A stretch of 64,000 bases of DNA, from contig NZ_JACOFV010000004.1 in NCBI RefSeq assembly GCF_014284255.1, positions 124,001 through 188,000 of the forward strand, read 5' to 3'. The position numbers and the translations under genes were made by a program. Source of the DNA: Cognatundibacterium jejuense (GTDB taxonomy: Bacteria; Pseudomonadota; Gammaproteobacteria; Burkholderiales; Burkholderiaceae_D). The notes under the pieces were generated by a model. The model was not told where the DNA came from. It saw nothing but the letters and a program-made list of their open reading frames with translations, and did no database searches. Positions 1 to 9,439 of this stretch are shown piece by piece (the stretch's first letter is position 1; each line of letters begins with the position of its first letter).

Positions 1-73
1 ATTTTTCCGATATAGTGGAAAAAATAAAATTCAATATAAACAGCATATTTTTTATGTTCGTTATCAATTATTT

Positions 74-96
74 CTTGTAGGATTTTTTCCTACGAG
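74..96 (+). promoter_or_regulatory. Hairpin in the flhDC upstream region
   Basis: Arms at 74-82 and 88-96 pair over nine positions, one of them G-U, around a five-T loop. The surrounding DNA is very AT-rich. It lies about 130 bases upstream of the flhD start, so it could be part of the flhDC leader or belong to an upstream unit outside the window. No function can be assigned from sequence alone. Confidence 0.4.
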
Positions 97-124
97 ATTA
101 TTCCTATTTTTCTGGAATTAAATC

Positions 125-152
125 CCGTGTATTGCCTATACACGGCGTTTTT
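125..152 (+). terminator. Terminator-like hairpin upstream of flhD
   Basis: A perfect 8-bp stem (125-132 with 138-145) and 5-base loop is followed by CG and five T residues (148-152), the layout of an intrinsic terminator. It ends about 70 bases before flhD. It may terminate an upstream gene outside the window, or act as an attenuator in the flhDC leader. The sequence does not decide between these. Confidence 0.5.
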
Positions 153-222
153 GCGTGCGCTCACAATCTGTCTCACTGGCAACGGAATATGGCCTTTGAA
201 AAATGGAACGGAGGGTGGGAAC

Positions 223-540
223 ATGACACAGAACGATATGATGGCTGAAATTCGCGACGCAAACCTGAGCTACTTAATGCTGGCGCAGCAAATGATACGT
301 GCTGATAAAGCTACTGCTATCTTCCGCCTCGGCATCGGAAAAGAGATCGCGGACTTGATCGAAGGTTTGAATAATTCACAAATCTTGAAATTGGCTGGTT
401 CAAATATGATGCTGGCCCGCTTCCGGTTTGAAGATAGTTCAATTCTTTGTATGCTGACCAACTACAACAAAGAACGTGCACTCGCGCATTCACATGCGGC
501 AATCCTGATGGCTGGACAACCAATTGAAGAAATTCATTGA
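223..540 (+). CDS. flhD: Flagellar transcriptional activator FlhD
   Basis: FlhD pairs with FlhC in the FlhD4C2 complex that activates class II flagellar genes with sigma-70 RNA polymerase. The 105-residue product is close to the usual 105-120, and the N-terminal helix ending DANLSYLMLAQ is typical of the family. I chose the ATG at 223 because a strong GGAGGGTGGGA site lies just before it. The frame is open further upstream to 127, but that extension covers the hairpin region and is not family-like. flhC follows 33 bases downstream, as expected for an flhDC operon. The two hairpins upstream make post-transcriptional or attenuation control possible. Confidence 0.95.
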   Translation: MTQNDMMAEIRDANLSYLMLAQQMIRADKATAIFRLGIGKEIADLIEGLNNSQILKLAGSNMMLARFRFEDSSILCMLTNYNKERALAHSHAAILMAGQPIEEIH

Positions 541-573
541 GTTGTTTCGATATTCTTTTGGATGGAGGCTGTG

Positions 574-1128
574 ATGGCTATTAAAAGTGTAGTGACTGAG
601 GCGCATGAAATTCAATTGGCTGTAGATCTGGTCAATCTTGGCGCGAGATTGCAGTTGCTTGAGTCAGAAACATCTCTGTCTCGAGAACGTTTGCTCAAGA
701 TTTATAAAGAGTTGAAGGGCGTTTCTCCACCAAAAGGGATGTTGCCTTTTTCTACGGATTGGTTTGTCACCTGGCAGCCAAATATTCACTCTTCTTTGTT
801 TATGAATATTTACAAATACCTCAATGAGCATGCCGAGGTGTTTGGTGTTGAAGCAATCGTCAAGGCATATCGTCTGTACCTCGAGCAAGTTGGTTGTGCT
901 TCTGCTGATGATGCGGTACTTTCATTGACGCGTGCGTGGACTCTGGTGAGATTTTTTGAGGGAAAAATGCTAACATTTGCAAAATGTTGTGAATGTGGCG
1001 GGCATTTTGTTGCGCATTCTCTTGATTTGCACGATCATTATAAGTGTGGTCTTTGTCATGTCCCTTCGAGAGCGGGCAAGACTAAAAAGGCTGAAGACGC
1101 CGATTCTTCTTTGGAGATGGTGGCTTAA
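574..1128 (+). CDS. flhC: Flagellar transcriptional activator FlhC
   Basis: FlhC is the DNA-binding partner of FlhD and carries a structural zinc site. Four cysteines fit the zinc ligands: C138 and C141 in CCECGG, and C158 and C161 in YKCGLC, which match the E. coli ligands C137, C140, C157 and C160 with a shift of one. The 184-residue length is normal for the family. I chose ATG 574 over an in-frame ATG at 562, because the GGAGG at 564-568 is then a well-spaced ribosome site instead of coding sequence. The C-terminal tail after the zinc motif is short, charged and probably disordered. Confidence 0.95.
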   Translation: MAIKSVVTEAHEIQLAVDLVNLGARLQLLESETSLSRERLLKIYKELKGVSPPKGMLPFSTDWFVTWQPNIHSSLFMNIYKYLNEHAEVFGVEAIVKAYRLYLEQVGCASADDAVLSLTRAWTLVRFFEGKMLTFAKCCECGGHFVAHSLDLHDHYKCGLCHVPSRAGKTKKAEDADSSLEMVA

Positions 1129-1146
1129 TAATCTTTGGGAGGGGTC

Positions 1147-1956
1147 TTGGAATTAGCGTCATCCAACAGTCGCGAAAGCCATGTTCCTCCGGAGATTAAA
1201 AAAATAAATTCTCCGGCTGTACGCGCACTTCTCATTCAAGTTGCATCACTTGCCGTATGTGTGACGCTTGCCTTTGCAAGTAAACACTTGTTGGGCTACT
1301 TAATTCCATTCTTCGTACTTCTTGCGTTGCAATCCACTGCATCCTTAAGCCTTGCTTACGTCTGTGGGCTGGATTGGTGGTGGTGCGTCATCGAATTCTT
1401 TTTTCCTGTTGCAGTTGTTTTTGCACTGTATATACGGCTTCCACCGATAATCAGCTTGTTGTTGTTTTTTGTTTTGTTTCTGATTTTCGGTTCAACTTTT
1501 CGTACTCGCGTACCTTATTATCCATCAGAAGCTACTTTGCCAGCTGCCATCCTTGAGTTGCTTCCTGACGAGCAAGATGTCAAATTTTTAGATGTTGGTA
1601 GTGGTTTTGGTGGCTTACTTTTTGACTTGTCAAAGGCGCGTCCCCAATGGTCTGTCGCTGGTGTGGAGATTGCAATGTTTCCATGGTTAGTAAGCGTTGC
1701 GCTTGGGAAATTTTATGACATTAAAAATTTGAAATTTTCCCCGGGGAAATACGAAGACCTTGATTTTTCAAAATTTAATGTTGTTTTCTCTTATTTATCG
1801 CCGGTTGTCATGTCAGAAATATGGATGAAGGTGCAAAATGAGATGTCGCCTGGCACTCTTTTTTTAAGCTACGAATTTTGTGTTCCTGATGTTCCGGCCT
1901 TTGCTGAGATACAAACGGCGGAAAATGCACCTGTGTTGTACGTTTGGAAAATTTAA
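1147..1956 (+). CDS. Membrane-anchored class I SAM-dependent methyltransferase
   Basis: The N-terminal half (about residues 25-125) is a run of three or four hydrophobic membrane segments. The C-terminal half is a Rossmann-type methyltransferase with motif I as FLDVGSGFGG, an acidic motif II (VAGVEI) and a hydrophobic strand near FNVVFSYLSP. The substrate cannot be predicted. It lies between flhC and motA, 18 bases after flhC, so it is probably co-transcribed with flagellar regulators. The start is uncertain: no ATG is available, and TTG 1147 behind GGGAGGGG fits best, with TTG 1135 as the alternative. I see no signs of decay. A role in flagellar biology is inferred from position only. Confidence 0.75.
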   Translation: MELASSNSRESHVPPEIKKINSPAVRALLIQVASLAVCVTLAFASKHLLGYLIPFFVLLALQSTASLSLAYVCGLDWWWCVIEFFFPVAVVFALYIRLPPIISLLLFFVLFLIFGSTFRTRVPYYPSEATLPAAILELLPDEQDVKFLDVGSGFGGLLFDLSKARPQWSVAGVEIAMFPWLVSVALGKFYDIKNLKFSPGKYEDLDFSKFNVVFSYLSPVVMSEIWMKVQNEMSPGTLFLSYEFCVPDVPAFAEIQTAENAPVLYVWKI

Positions 1957-2096
1957 TGTAGCAATGGGGTATTTAATTCTCTGAATCAACCTTTTTTAAC
2001 TCTTATTTGTTGCATTTCGAGTGCCTCCTATGGATTGGACTGCTATGATAGGAGAAAGTTATTTAAGCGTAGATTTTCCTTCAAGGAGTAAGTTCC

Positions 2097-2957
2097 GTGT
2101 TAGTCATCGTTGGCTATATTGTCGTTATGGGTTCGGTGTTTGGCGGCTTCGCAATGGCCGGTGGCCATTTGGCAGTCTTGTTTCAGCCATTGGAGTTGTT
2201 AATGATTGGGGGCGCGGCTGTTGGTGCTTCCCTGGTAGGAAATAATGCCAAAAGTCTCAAGGCAACTTTGAAGGCTGTGCCAGGTGTTTTTAAAGGGTCC
2301 AAATATACCAAAGCTTTATACATGGAATTGATGACTATGTTGTTTGACGTCCTGACGAAGGTGCGCAAAGAAGGTTTAATGTCAATTGAAGGTGATATCG
2401 AGAAGCCAGAAGAAAGTCCGTTGTTTAGTAAGTACCCTGCGATTGTACATGATCATCATATGATGGAATTTATTGGTGATTATTTACGGTTGATGGTATC
2501 GGGCAATATGGACGCGTTTCAGATCGAAAATTTGATGGATAATGAGTTGGAAACTCATCACCACGAGGCTGCTGTTCCTGCTCATTTCATTGCAAAGTTA
2601 GGTGACGGTCTTCCGGCATTTGGTATTGTTGCTGCTGTGATGGGGGTGGTGCATACGATGGAGTCAGTGGGTATTCCACCTGCTGAACTGGGGATATTGA
2701 TTGCGCATGCTTTGGTTGGTACGTTTTTGGGTATTTTGCTGGCGTATGGTTTTGTTGGTCCTTTGGCTGGGCTGATGGAGCAGCAAATGGATGAATCTTC
2801 TAAAACTTTTCAATGTATCAAAGTGACTCTGCTGGCAAGTTTGAATGGGTATGCGCCTGCCTTGGCGGTTGAGTTTGGTCGCAAGGTTCTGTATTCAACT
2901 GAACGTCCGACGTTTAGTGAGCTTGAAGAGCATATTAAGCAGTCCAAGTCAAAATAA
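2097..2957 (+). CDS. motA: Flagellar motor stator protein MotA
   Basis: MotA forms the proton-conducting stator with MotB and contacts the rotor protein FliG. The 286-residue product begins MLVIVGYIVVMGSVFGG and has the usual pair of N-terminal membrane segments, a large cytoplasmic loop (about 60-165) and two C-terminal membrane segments. The conserved Pro-rich stretch around SVGIPPAELG precedes the last segments. The start is GTG 2097 with AAGGAG at 2083-2088, a good spacing. motB follows 21 bases downstream. The 140 bases before the gene hold no clear sigma-28 promoter. Confidence 0.97.
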   Translation: MLVIVGYIVVMGSVFGGFAMAGGHLAVLFQPLELLMIGGAAVGASLVGNNAKSLKATLKAVPGVFKGSKYTKALYMELMTMLFDVLTKVRKEGLMSIEGDIEKPEESPLFSKYPAIVHDHHMMEFIGDYLRLMVSGNMDAFQIENLMDNELETHHHEAAVPAHFIAKLGDGLPAFGIVAAVMGVVHTMESVGIPPAELGILIAHALVGTFLGILLAYGFVGPLAGLMEQQMDESSKTFQCIKVTLLASLNGYAPALAVEFGRKVLYSTERPTFSELEEHIKQSKSK

Positions 2958-2978
2958 TATGACTGGAGAAGGTTAATT

Positions 2979-3908
2979 ATGGCAAACGAAGAATTACGCC
3001 CCATCATTGTTAAGCGCATTAAAAAAGTGGCTGGCGGTCATCATGGTGGTGCGTGGAAAATCGCATACGCAGATTTTGTGACGGCGATGATGGCATTTTT
3101 CTTGTTGATGTGGTTGCTTGGTTCGACAGCAAAGGGGAATTTGCAGGGTATCGCTGAGTATTTTCAGACACCTTTAAAAGTGGCTATGGCTGGTGGTGAT
3201 GGTAGTGGTGATAGTTCGAGCGTGATTAAAGGTGGTGGTAAGGATCTCAGCTTGCGAGAAGGGCAAAATCGCAAAGGAGACATTGAAGCGCAAAAGAAAT
3301 CGTATAACCTGCAAGCAGCAGAGGCAGCGTTAGCAAAAGCAGATGCCGAGAGATTGAAGGGCTTGAAAGCGCGGATTGAGGCAGTGATTGAATCAAACCC
3401 TACCCTTAAACAATATAAAAAACAGCTCTTGCTCGATATAACAACTGAAGGTTTGCGGATACAGATGGTCGACGAGCTGAATCGTCCGATGTTTGCCTCC
3501 GCTAAAGCGGAATTGCAACCTTATACAAAGGAAATCTTACACGAAATTGGTAAGGCGTTAAATGAAGTTCCGAATAGAATTAGCTTGTCTGGACACACCG
3601 ATGCTGCCCCTTATGGTATGGGTGAAAAAGGATATAGTAATTGGGAGTTGTCAGCGGATCGAGCAAATGCATCACGACGTGAGTTAATTTACGGCGGTAT
3701 GGATGAGTCTAAAGTGTTGCGTGTAGTCGGCTTATCATCTTCTGTTTTGTTTGATAAAGATGATGCCTTAAATCCGATTAATCGTCGCATCAGCATTATT
3801 GTTATGAATAAAAAAGCCGAAGAGTCTGCATCACAGGATGGTGGATCAGTTGAAGTAACTAGCCAGGCAGATTCGAGCACGGAAGTTTCTGTCAGTCGGG
3901 AAAAGTAG
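2979..3908 (+). CDS. motB: Flagellar motor stator protein MotB
   Basis: MotB anchors the stator to peptidoglycan and lines the proton channel with MotA. The single membrane segment (about 28-47) contains the essential proton-binding Asp at position 32 in AYADFVTAMMAFF, the same position as in E. coli. A linker and plug region follow, then an OmpA-like peptidoglycan-binding domain (about 170-290) with the SGHTDAAPYG motif and NRRISIIV. The length of 309 is standard. The C-terminal 25 residues are Ser-rich and probably disordered. Confidence 0.97.
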   Translation: MANEELRPIIVKRIKKVAGGHHGGAWKIAYADFVTAMMAFFLLMWLLGSTAKGNLQGIAEYFQTPLKVAMAGGDGSGDSSSVIKGGGKDLSLREGQNRKGDIEAQKKSYNLQAAEAALAKADAERLKGLKARIEAVIESNPTLKQYKKQLLLDITTEGLRIQMVDELNRPMFASAKAELQPYTKEILHEIGKALNEVPNRISLSGHTDAAPYGMGEKGYSNWELSADRANASRRELIYGGMDESKVLRVVGLSSSVLFDKDDALNPINRRISIIVMNKKAEESASQDGGSVEVTSQADSSTEVSVSREK

Positions 3909-3957
3909 TGCTTGAAATTATTTCATTGGCTTAGATTATGCGGATAGGATGCTGAAG

Positions 3958-4506
3958 ATGTCCAAAAAGAAAATGTTGGGCTCCCACGTTAAAGAATTGC
4001 TGTCTGGCGTGTCAGACCATGGAAGCGCCCATTTGTCAGAAGTGGAGACAGATCTTGCGCAAACCGCATTGTTGCTTGGTGAGGCAATAGAAAAACTCGG
4101 AGTCAGTTTCCTAGCTTTGCATTCTGCTGTGTTGAAAGAGCAGGATGAAATTTCCATGATTATTGATGCGGGATCTATTTCTGAAGATAGCATTGATCGC
4201 TTAAAAACTATTCAACAAGAAATAGCGCAACATATCAATTCAGCTGTAACTTGCTTGCAATTCCAGGACCTTACTAGTCAACTTATTTCACGTACGATGC
4301 AGCGTTGTGAGGGGTTGCGTGAAGTGTTGACTGCTCTCGGTGTGGTTGGGGATGATCTTGCTACTGATACAGAAAGTGATGATATTGCCCATTTGTTGAA
4401 AGAGACGACGTTGCGTTTGGAAAAACAGAGTGCGGATCTGAAGGATTTGTTGAGAAAAGCGGTTCACCAAAAGCATCTGGATAGTGGTGATATTGAATTA
4501 TTTTAG
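3958..4506 (+). CDS. Short CheZ-like protein, putative CheY-P phosphatase
   Basis: CheZ dephosphorylates CheY-P by inserting a Gln amide into the CheY active site, helped by an Asp. This 182-residue helical protein contains LQFQDLTSQLISR, which aligns with QDFQDLTGQVIKR of CheZ. The D-x3-Q pair (D104 and Q108 from this start) matches E. coli D143 and Q147. The C-terminus is acidic and ends in ELF, which resembles the CheY-binding tail of CheZ. Outside these parts similarity to the true cheZ at 12.6-13.2 kb is low, and the N-terminal arm is shorter. It lies between motB and a cheY gene. ATG 3949 is an equally possible start. Function as a phosphatase is inference; it could instead be a CheY-binding sink or adaptor. 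Confidence 0.7.
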   Translation: MSKKKMLGSHVKELLSGVSDHGSAHLSEVETDLAQTALLLGEAIEKLGVSFLALHSAVLKEQDEISMIIDAGSISEDSIDRLKTIQQEIAQHINSAVTCLQFQDLTSQLISRTMQRCEGLREVLTALGVVGDDLATDTESDDIAHLLKETTLRLEKQSADLKDLLRKAVHQKHLDSGDIELF

Positions 4507-4521
4507 TTTGAAAAAACCCTC

Positions 4522-4536
4522 AAGGCATTTTGCCTT
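4522..4536 (+). promoter_or_regulatory. Short hairpin before cheY copy 1
   Basis: A 6-bp inverted repeat (AAGGCA and TGCCTT) with a three-T loop lies between the CheZ-like gene and cheY. No T tract of useful length follows, so it is too weak to call a terminator. It may affect message processing or relative expression. Confidence 0.25.
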
Positions 4537-4558
4537 TAATTGGTAAAACGGAGTAATT

Positions 4559-4924
4559 ATGGCCAAGACAATTTTAGCAGTTGACGATTCTGGCTCTTTG
4601 AGACAGATGGTCGCTTTTAGTCTGAAAGCTGCGGGATATCAAGTCATTGAAGCTGTAGACGGGCAAGATGGGCTTGAAAAGGCACGTAACCAAGTCGTTG
4701 ATTTAGTTTTGACTGACCAAAACATGCCACGCATGGATGGTCTTACTTTGATTAAGTCTTTAAGAGGTCTGGCAACATACCAACGGGTGCCAATTCTAAT
4801 GCTGACAACTGAGTCCAGTGATGACATGAAGGCAAAGGGGCGTGCTGCGGGAGCGAATGGTTGGTTAGTTAAGCCTTTTGATCCTCAAAAATTAACGGAA
4901 GTAGTAAAAAAAGTAATCGGCTAA
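4559..4924 (+). CDS. cheY: Chemotaxis response regulator CheY, copy 1
   Basis: This is a stand-alone receiver domain of 121 residues. The acidic pair D9/D10, phosphoacceptor D53, T83 and K105 are all present, so it should accept phosphate from CheA. The aromatic switch position equivalent to E. coli Tyr106 is Trp102 (GANGWLVKPF). It differs clearly from the second CheY at 12.2 kb, which is nearly E. coli-like. Sitting directly upstream of cheA and downstream of a CheZ-like gene, it may serve as an alternative output or a phosphate sink. A GGAG ribosome site precedes ATG 4559. Confidence 0.93.
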   Translation: MAKTILAVDDSGSLRQMVAFSLKAAGYQVIEAVDGQDGLEKARNQVVDLVLTDQNMPRMDGLTLIKSLRGLATYQRVPILMLTTESSDDMKAKGRAAGANGWLVKPFDPQKLTEVVKKVIG

Positions 4925-4976
4925 GTAATGTCGCTTTGCATTTTTGTCGTGCCAATGTAAATCTCGGAGTTTAATA

Positions 4977-7031
4977 ATGACGATTGACATGAGTCAGTTT
5001 TTCCAAGTCTTCTTTGATGAGGCGGATGAGCTTCTGGCAGAGAAGGAAAAATTGTTGCTTGCGGTCGATATTTCCGCTCCTGATCCAGAGGATCTGAATG
5101 CTATTTTTCGTGCGGCGCATTCAATCAAAGGTGGCGCGTCGACATTCGGCTTGAATGACATGACAGAAGTCACGCATGTCTTAGAGTCGTTGCTGGATAA
5201 AATCAGAAAAGGTGAAATGGCGTTAACGGGTGATCACGTTGACGCTTTTTTGATCGCCAAAGATATTCTTAAGATGCAATTGGACGGTCATCGCTTAGGG
5301 ACGCCGGTTGATCAAGATGCGGTAGCGGATGTCAGGATGTTATTGCAGTCGCTGTCGCAGGACGTTCCATCGTTTACTCCGCCTCCGCCTCCGCCAGTCG
5401 AAGTCGTTGATCATGGCTCCATTGTTTATAAATCTGCTTATAGAATCGAACTACCAAATGTCAGTGAAGGTGATGCCAGTGCTTTGATGGCTGAGTTGGG
5501 TTTACTTGGCATGATATTACGCGGCGATGCTCATGCTGACAAGGTCGTCCTTCACTTGCGAACCAATGAAGGTAAAGATGACATTATCTCCATTTGCTCG
5601 TTTATTTTAGATCCGGATTGCCTTTCGATCACCGAAGAGGCATTGCCAGAACAAAGTGCTCAAAAGCAGGATGCGCAATCAGAAGAAGATTTGGGTTATG
5701 GGTTTTTCGAGCCCCTTGAATCGATGTTCCCGCCTCTTGAAGGTCAATCCGAAACGAACAATGGGCCGGATAATTCAAGTTCTTCAGTTTCTAATATCGT
5801 CAATCCGCTTGTAAATATTGAGAAGAAAGTCGCTGTAAAAAAAGAAAGTGAAAAAAGCCACACTTCTCAAGAGTCTTCTACGATCCGGGTTGGGATCGAG
5901 AAGGTAGATCAACTGATTAATCTGATTGGTGAGTTGGTAATAACCCAGGCGATGCTAGAGCAACGCACCCAGGATCTGGATCCGATTGCTAATGAGCGAC
6001 TGCTCAATAGTGTCGCGCACCTCACGCGCAATACGCGTGATTTGCAAGAAGCAGTCATGTCGATTCGTATGATGCCGATGGACTATGTATTCTCGCGTTT
6101 CCCACGCATGGTCAGAGATCTGGCAACAAAACTCGGCAAAAAAGTTGAATTCGTTACTTATGGTGCCTCGACAGAGTTGGATAAGGGCTTAATCGAGCGC
6201 ATTGTTGATCCGCTGACTCATTTGGTAAGAAATAGTATCGATCATGGTATCGAAATGCCTGCTGCACGGAAAGAAGTCGGTAAGAGTGAAACTGGTCGTC
6301 TTTCTTTGTCTGCTGTTCATCAAGGTGGGAACATCGTAATTGAAGTCAGTGACGATGGCGGCGGTCTGCATCGCGAAAGAATCTTAGCTAAAGCGCGTCA
6401 GAATGGTTTAACCGCTCCTGATTCGATGTCCGATCCCGAAGTGTGGCAACTCATTTTTGCTCCAGGATTTTCCACGGCTGAAATTGTTACTGACGTTTCT
6501 GGTCGTGGTGTCGGTATGGATGTGGTTAAACGTAATATTGCTGCGATGGGCGGCGTGGTAGATATACGTTCCGCAAAAGGTTATGGCACCACGATTATCA
6601 TTTCTCTTCCTTTGACGTTGGCGATTCTTGACGGTATGTCGATTAAGCTTGGTGAAGAGATTTATATCTTGCCGTTAGGTTTTGTTGTTGAATCCTTGCA
6701 GCCCGCGAAAGAGGATGTCAAAGAAGTTAATGGTAAAGGCAAAGTAATTAAAGTCAGGGATGAATATTTGCCGCTCGTTCCGCTCTACCAAAAATTTGAC
6801 TTGGAGCCGAAATTTTTAGACCCATCAGAAGGTATCGTGGTGATTGTTGAGGTCGATGGTAAAAAAGCGGCGCTGTTTGTTGATGATCTGGTTGGTCAGC
6901 AACAAGTAGTTGTCAAAAACATTGAATCCAATTACAAGAAAATCCCGGGTATATCTGGGGCTACTATCTTAGGTGATGGTGGTGTTGCTTTCATTCTAGA
7001 TGTGTCGGCACTCCTGAGATCAGTTAAATGA
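4977..7031 (+). CDS. cheA: Chemotaxis histidine kinase CheA
   Basis: CheA is the central kinase of the receptor array and phosphorylates CheY and CheB. Visible domains of the 684-residue protein are: the P1 Hpt domain with phosphorylated H48 in [11 protein letters not shown]; a proline run near 137-143; a P2-like segment (about 150-225); a charged linker; the P3 dimerization helices starting near 303; the P4 kinase core with N-box [11 protein letters not shown] (about 412), G1 DDGGGL (about 458) and G2 GRGVGMD (about 509); and the P5 CheW-like domain (about 560 to the end). I chose ATG 4977 with CGGAG at 4965-4969. An upstream open frame to 4944 gives an extension not found in the family. Confidence 0.97.
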   Translation: MTIDMSQFFQVFFDEADELLAEKEKLLLAVDISAPDPEDLNAIFRAAHSIKGGASTFGLNDMTEVTHVLESLLDKIRKGEMALTGDHVDAFLIAKDILKMQLDGHRLGTPVDQDAVADVRMLLQSLSQDVPSFTPPPPPPVEVVDHGSIVYKSAYRIELPNVSEGDASALMAELGLLGMILRGDAHADKVVLHLRTNEGKDDIISICSFILDPDCLSITEEALPEQSAQKQDAQSEEDLGYGFFEPLESMFPPLEGQSETNNGPDNSSSSVSNIVNPLVNIEKKVAVKKESEKSHTSQESSTIRVGIEKVDQLINLIGELVITQAMLEQRTQDLDPIANERLLNSVAHLTRNTRDLQEAVMSIRMMPMDYVFSRFPRMVRDLATKLGKKVEFVTYGASTELDKGLIERIVDPLTHLVRNSIDHGIEMPAARKEVGKSETGRLSLSAVHQGGNIVIEVSDDGGGLHRERILAKARQNGLTAPDSMSDPEVWQLIFAPGFSTAEIVTDVSGRGVGMDVVKRNIAAMGGVVDIRSAKGYGTTIIISLPLTLAILDGMSIKLGEEIYILPLGFVVESLQPAKEDVKEVNGKGKVIKVRDEYLPLVPLYQKFDLEPKFLDPSEGIVVIVEVDGKKAALFVDDLVGQQQVVVKNIESNYKKIPGISGATILGDGGVAFILDVSALLRSVK

Positions 7032-7068
7032 TATCGAAACAGTAACTTATTTATATGAAGGACAAGAA

Positions 7069-7584
7069 ATGACGCAAGGTGCACAATCTATTAATGACCA
7101 AAATTCACACGGCGGACACGCAGAAGCAGATATTGCCGGGCATGAATTTCTCGCATTTACTTTAGGTAATGAGGAGTATGGTATTCATATTTTGAAAGTG
7201 CAAGAAATTCGTGGTTACGAGGCGGTAACGCGAATTGCCAATGCGCCAGAATTTCTTAAAGGCGTCATCAATTTGCGTGGGATTATCGTGCCAGTAGTTG
7301 ATATGCGCATTAAGTTTAATTTGGGAAGTCCGACATACGATCAGTTTACGGTGGTCATTATTCTCAATATCGAGGGCCGTATCGTAGGGATGGTGGTCGA
7401 TAGCGTGTCTGACGTGACGACTTTAATGCCGGACCAGGTTCGTCCTGCGCCGGAAATGGGGACAACATTTAACACTGAATTTTTGATTGGGTTGGGAACG
7501 TTGGAAGACAGGATGTTGATTTTGGTTGATATCGACAAATTAATGTCGAGTCCAGAAATGGGTTTGGTTGACCATTCAGTTTAG
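7069..7584 (+). CDS. cheW: Chemotaxis coupling protein CheW
   Basis: CheW links receptors to CheA. The 171-residue protein is one CheW domain with typical motifs: [27 protein letters not shown] and VPVVDMR, followed by a second beta-barrel half with VVDSVSDV. An N-terminal tail of about 25 polar residues precedes the domain. The gene is 37 bases after cheA, with AAGGAC before ATG 7069. Confidence 0.97.
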   Translation: MTQGAQSINDQNSHGGHAEADIAGHEFLAFTLGNEEYGIHILKVQEIRGYEAVTRIANAPEFLKGVINLRGIIVPVVDMRIKFNLGSPTYDQFTVVIILNIEGRIVGMVVDSVSDVTTLMPDQVRPAPEMGTTFNTEFLIGLGTLEDRMLILVDIDKLMSSPEMGLVDHSV

Positions 7585-7646
7585 ACCAGTGGCCATTGAA
7601 CTTTTCTTTGGCTAGCTGAAGTAGTAACTTTTTTGGAGATAAGTGT

Positions 7647-9359
7647 ATGAATTTGCGCAATTTAAAAATTGGTGCACGATTAGGAATCGGTTTTGCACTT
7701 ATCTTGGGTGGAATTGTTGTAGTAATGCTTTTCGTTAATGCAATGAGTTCCTCTAATCGAACAGAAATGACTGAGCACCTCAGTCTGGCGAGTCAAAAGC
7801 AAGCATTGGCAAATGCAATGAAAAACTCCCTTTATGAAGCTGGTATCGCTATGCGTAATATCGGCATTCAGTCCGATGTCGGAGAGATGCAAAAAGAAGA
7901 GGGAAAAGTAAAAGCTCAGCGAAAAGTTTACCAGGAAGCAAAAGAAAAAATTTCTCTCCTCGGTCTGAGTGATGAAGAAAAAAGTATCTTGAGTGATGTA
8001 GAAAAGCTCGACAAGCAAAGTGAGCAACCGTTCAAAGATGCAGTTGGGCAAGCATTGGCATTTAATGGCGAAGGAGCCGTCAAGATCATTACGACAGTTC
8101 TTGAGCCGTTAAGCAGTAAGTCAATTGCAGGAATTAATAAGCTAGTTGAGTTGCAAGATGCTACTTCGAAAGATGTTTTTGAATCGTCGGCCAAGACGGG
8201 GGCAAGGCTCACGTATAGTTTATATTTGATCTTGCTATGCGCCTTGGGATTGGGTGCGTTTTTTGCCTGGATATTGACGAATAGTATTACTAAGCCATTG
8301 ACCGAAGCGTTGGAATTAGCAGAGACAGTAGCAAGCGGGGATTTACGTAGCCAGGTCACGGTAGAAGGTAGTGATGAAGTCGCGCTTTTGCTAGCTGCGT
8401 TGAAAAACATGAATGATAGTTTGGCTGCTACTGTTGGTCAGGTTCGTAATGGGACTGAAACAATTACTGTGGCGTCTCAGGAAATCGCCTCTGGAAACGC
8501 CGACTTGTCTAGTCGAACTGAATCTCAAGCTAGTTCTTTGGAAGAAACGGCAAGTTCGATGGAAGAGCTGACTAGCACGGTACGTCAAAATGCAGATAAT
8601 GCACGTCAAGCAAATCAACTCGTCGTTTCAGCATCAAGTGTGGCAGTCAAAGGGGGGGCGGTAGTCGGGCAAGTTGTCAGTACCATGGGATCAATCAAAG
8701 AAAGTTCTCGCAAGATTGTTGACATTATAGGTGTTATCGACGGAATCGCATTTCAAACCAATATTTTGGCCTTAAACGCCGCAGTAGAGGCCGCGAGAGC
8801 CGGAGAGCAGGGACGTGGATTTGCAGTGGTTGCTGCCGAAGTACGTAACCTTGCACAGCGAAGCGCCAGTGCGGCGAAGGAAATTAAGTCCCTGATAGGT
8901 GACTCTGTTGACAAAGTTGACCAAGGTAGTAAATTGGTTGATGAGGCTGGTAAAACCATGAATGAAATAGTCACTAGCGTCCAACATGTTGCCGACATTA
9001 TGAGTGAAATTACTGCTGCAAGTCAGGAGCAAAGCGCAGGTATTGAGCAAGTTAACCTCGCCATTACGCAAATGGATGAGATGACCCAGCAAAATGCCGC
9101 TTTGGTTGAGCAGGCAGCAGCAGCGGCTGAAAGTATGGAAGAGCAAGCAATCGCCCTGGGTCAGGCGGTCAGCGTATTCAAAGTGAATGCGACGTCCCAA
9201 GTTAAAACATCTTTTGCTCCAGTTAAAAAGACTACCGTTAGTCAGAGTCCAAAAATAAAAGCGAAGGCGATCAGTTCAAATCTTTCTAGTGCAAAAGCAT
9301 CAAAACCAAAAGCTGAGTCGGCTCCAGTGGGTGACGGTGATGCCTGGGAAGAGTTCTGA
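7647..9359 (+). CDS. Methyl-accepting chemotaxis protein (transmembrane chemoreceptor)
   Basis: The 570-residue receptor has TM1 at about 10-31, a periplasmic four-helix-bundle-type sensor (about 32-190), TM2 at about 190-212, a HAMP domain, and a cytoplasmic signalling coil. The highly conserved tip [20 protein letters not shown] is near 366-386. The C-terminus ends in AWEEF, a variant of the NWETF-type tether that recruits CheR and CheB. The ligand cannot be predicted. Its place between cheW and cheR suggests it is the principal receptor of the operon. The C-terminal 60 residues before the tether are Lys/Ser/Ala-rich and act as a flexible linker. Confidence 0.96.
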   Translation: MNLRNLKIGARLGIGFALILGGIVVVMLFVNAMSSSNRTEMTEHLSLASQKQALANAMKNSLYEAGIAMRNIGIQSDVGEMQKEEGKVKAQRKVYQEAKEKISLLGLSDEEKSILSDVEKLDKQSEQPFKDAVGQALAFNGEGAVKIITTVLEPLSSKSIAGINKLVELQDATSKDVFESSAKTGARLTYSLYLILLCALGLGAFFAWILTNSITKPLTEALELAETVASGDLRSQVTVEGSDEVALLLAALKNMNDSLAATVGQVRNGTETITVASQEIASGNADLSSRTESQASSLEETASSMEELTSTVRQNADNARQANQLVVSASSVAVKGGAVVGQVVSTMGSIKESSRKIVDIIGVIDGIAFQTNILALNAAVEAARAGEQGRGFAVVAAEVRNLAQRSASAAKEIKSLIGDSVDKVDQGSKLVDEAGKTMNEIVTSVQHVADIMSEITAASQEQSAGIEQVNLAITQMDEMTQQNAALVEQAAAAAESMEEQAIALGQAVSVFKVNATSQVKTSFAPVKKTTVSQSPKIKAKAISSNLSSAKASKPKAESAPVGDGDAWEEF

Positions 9360-9439
9360 TTTCCTTGTTTATTGCTGAGTTTAATCGACGGTAGAGTAGC
9401 GAAATTTGCTCTTGTCTGGAATTGAGAATAAGGAAAAAA

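Noticed and set aside
1957-2096. Sigma-28 promoter before motA
   Set aside because: I looked for a FliA-type -35/-10 pair in the 140-base gap and found no adequate match.
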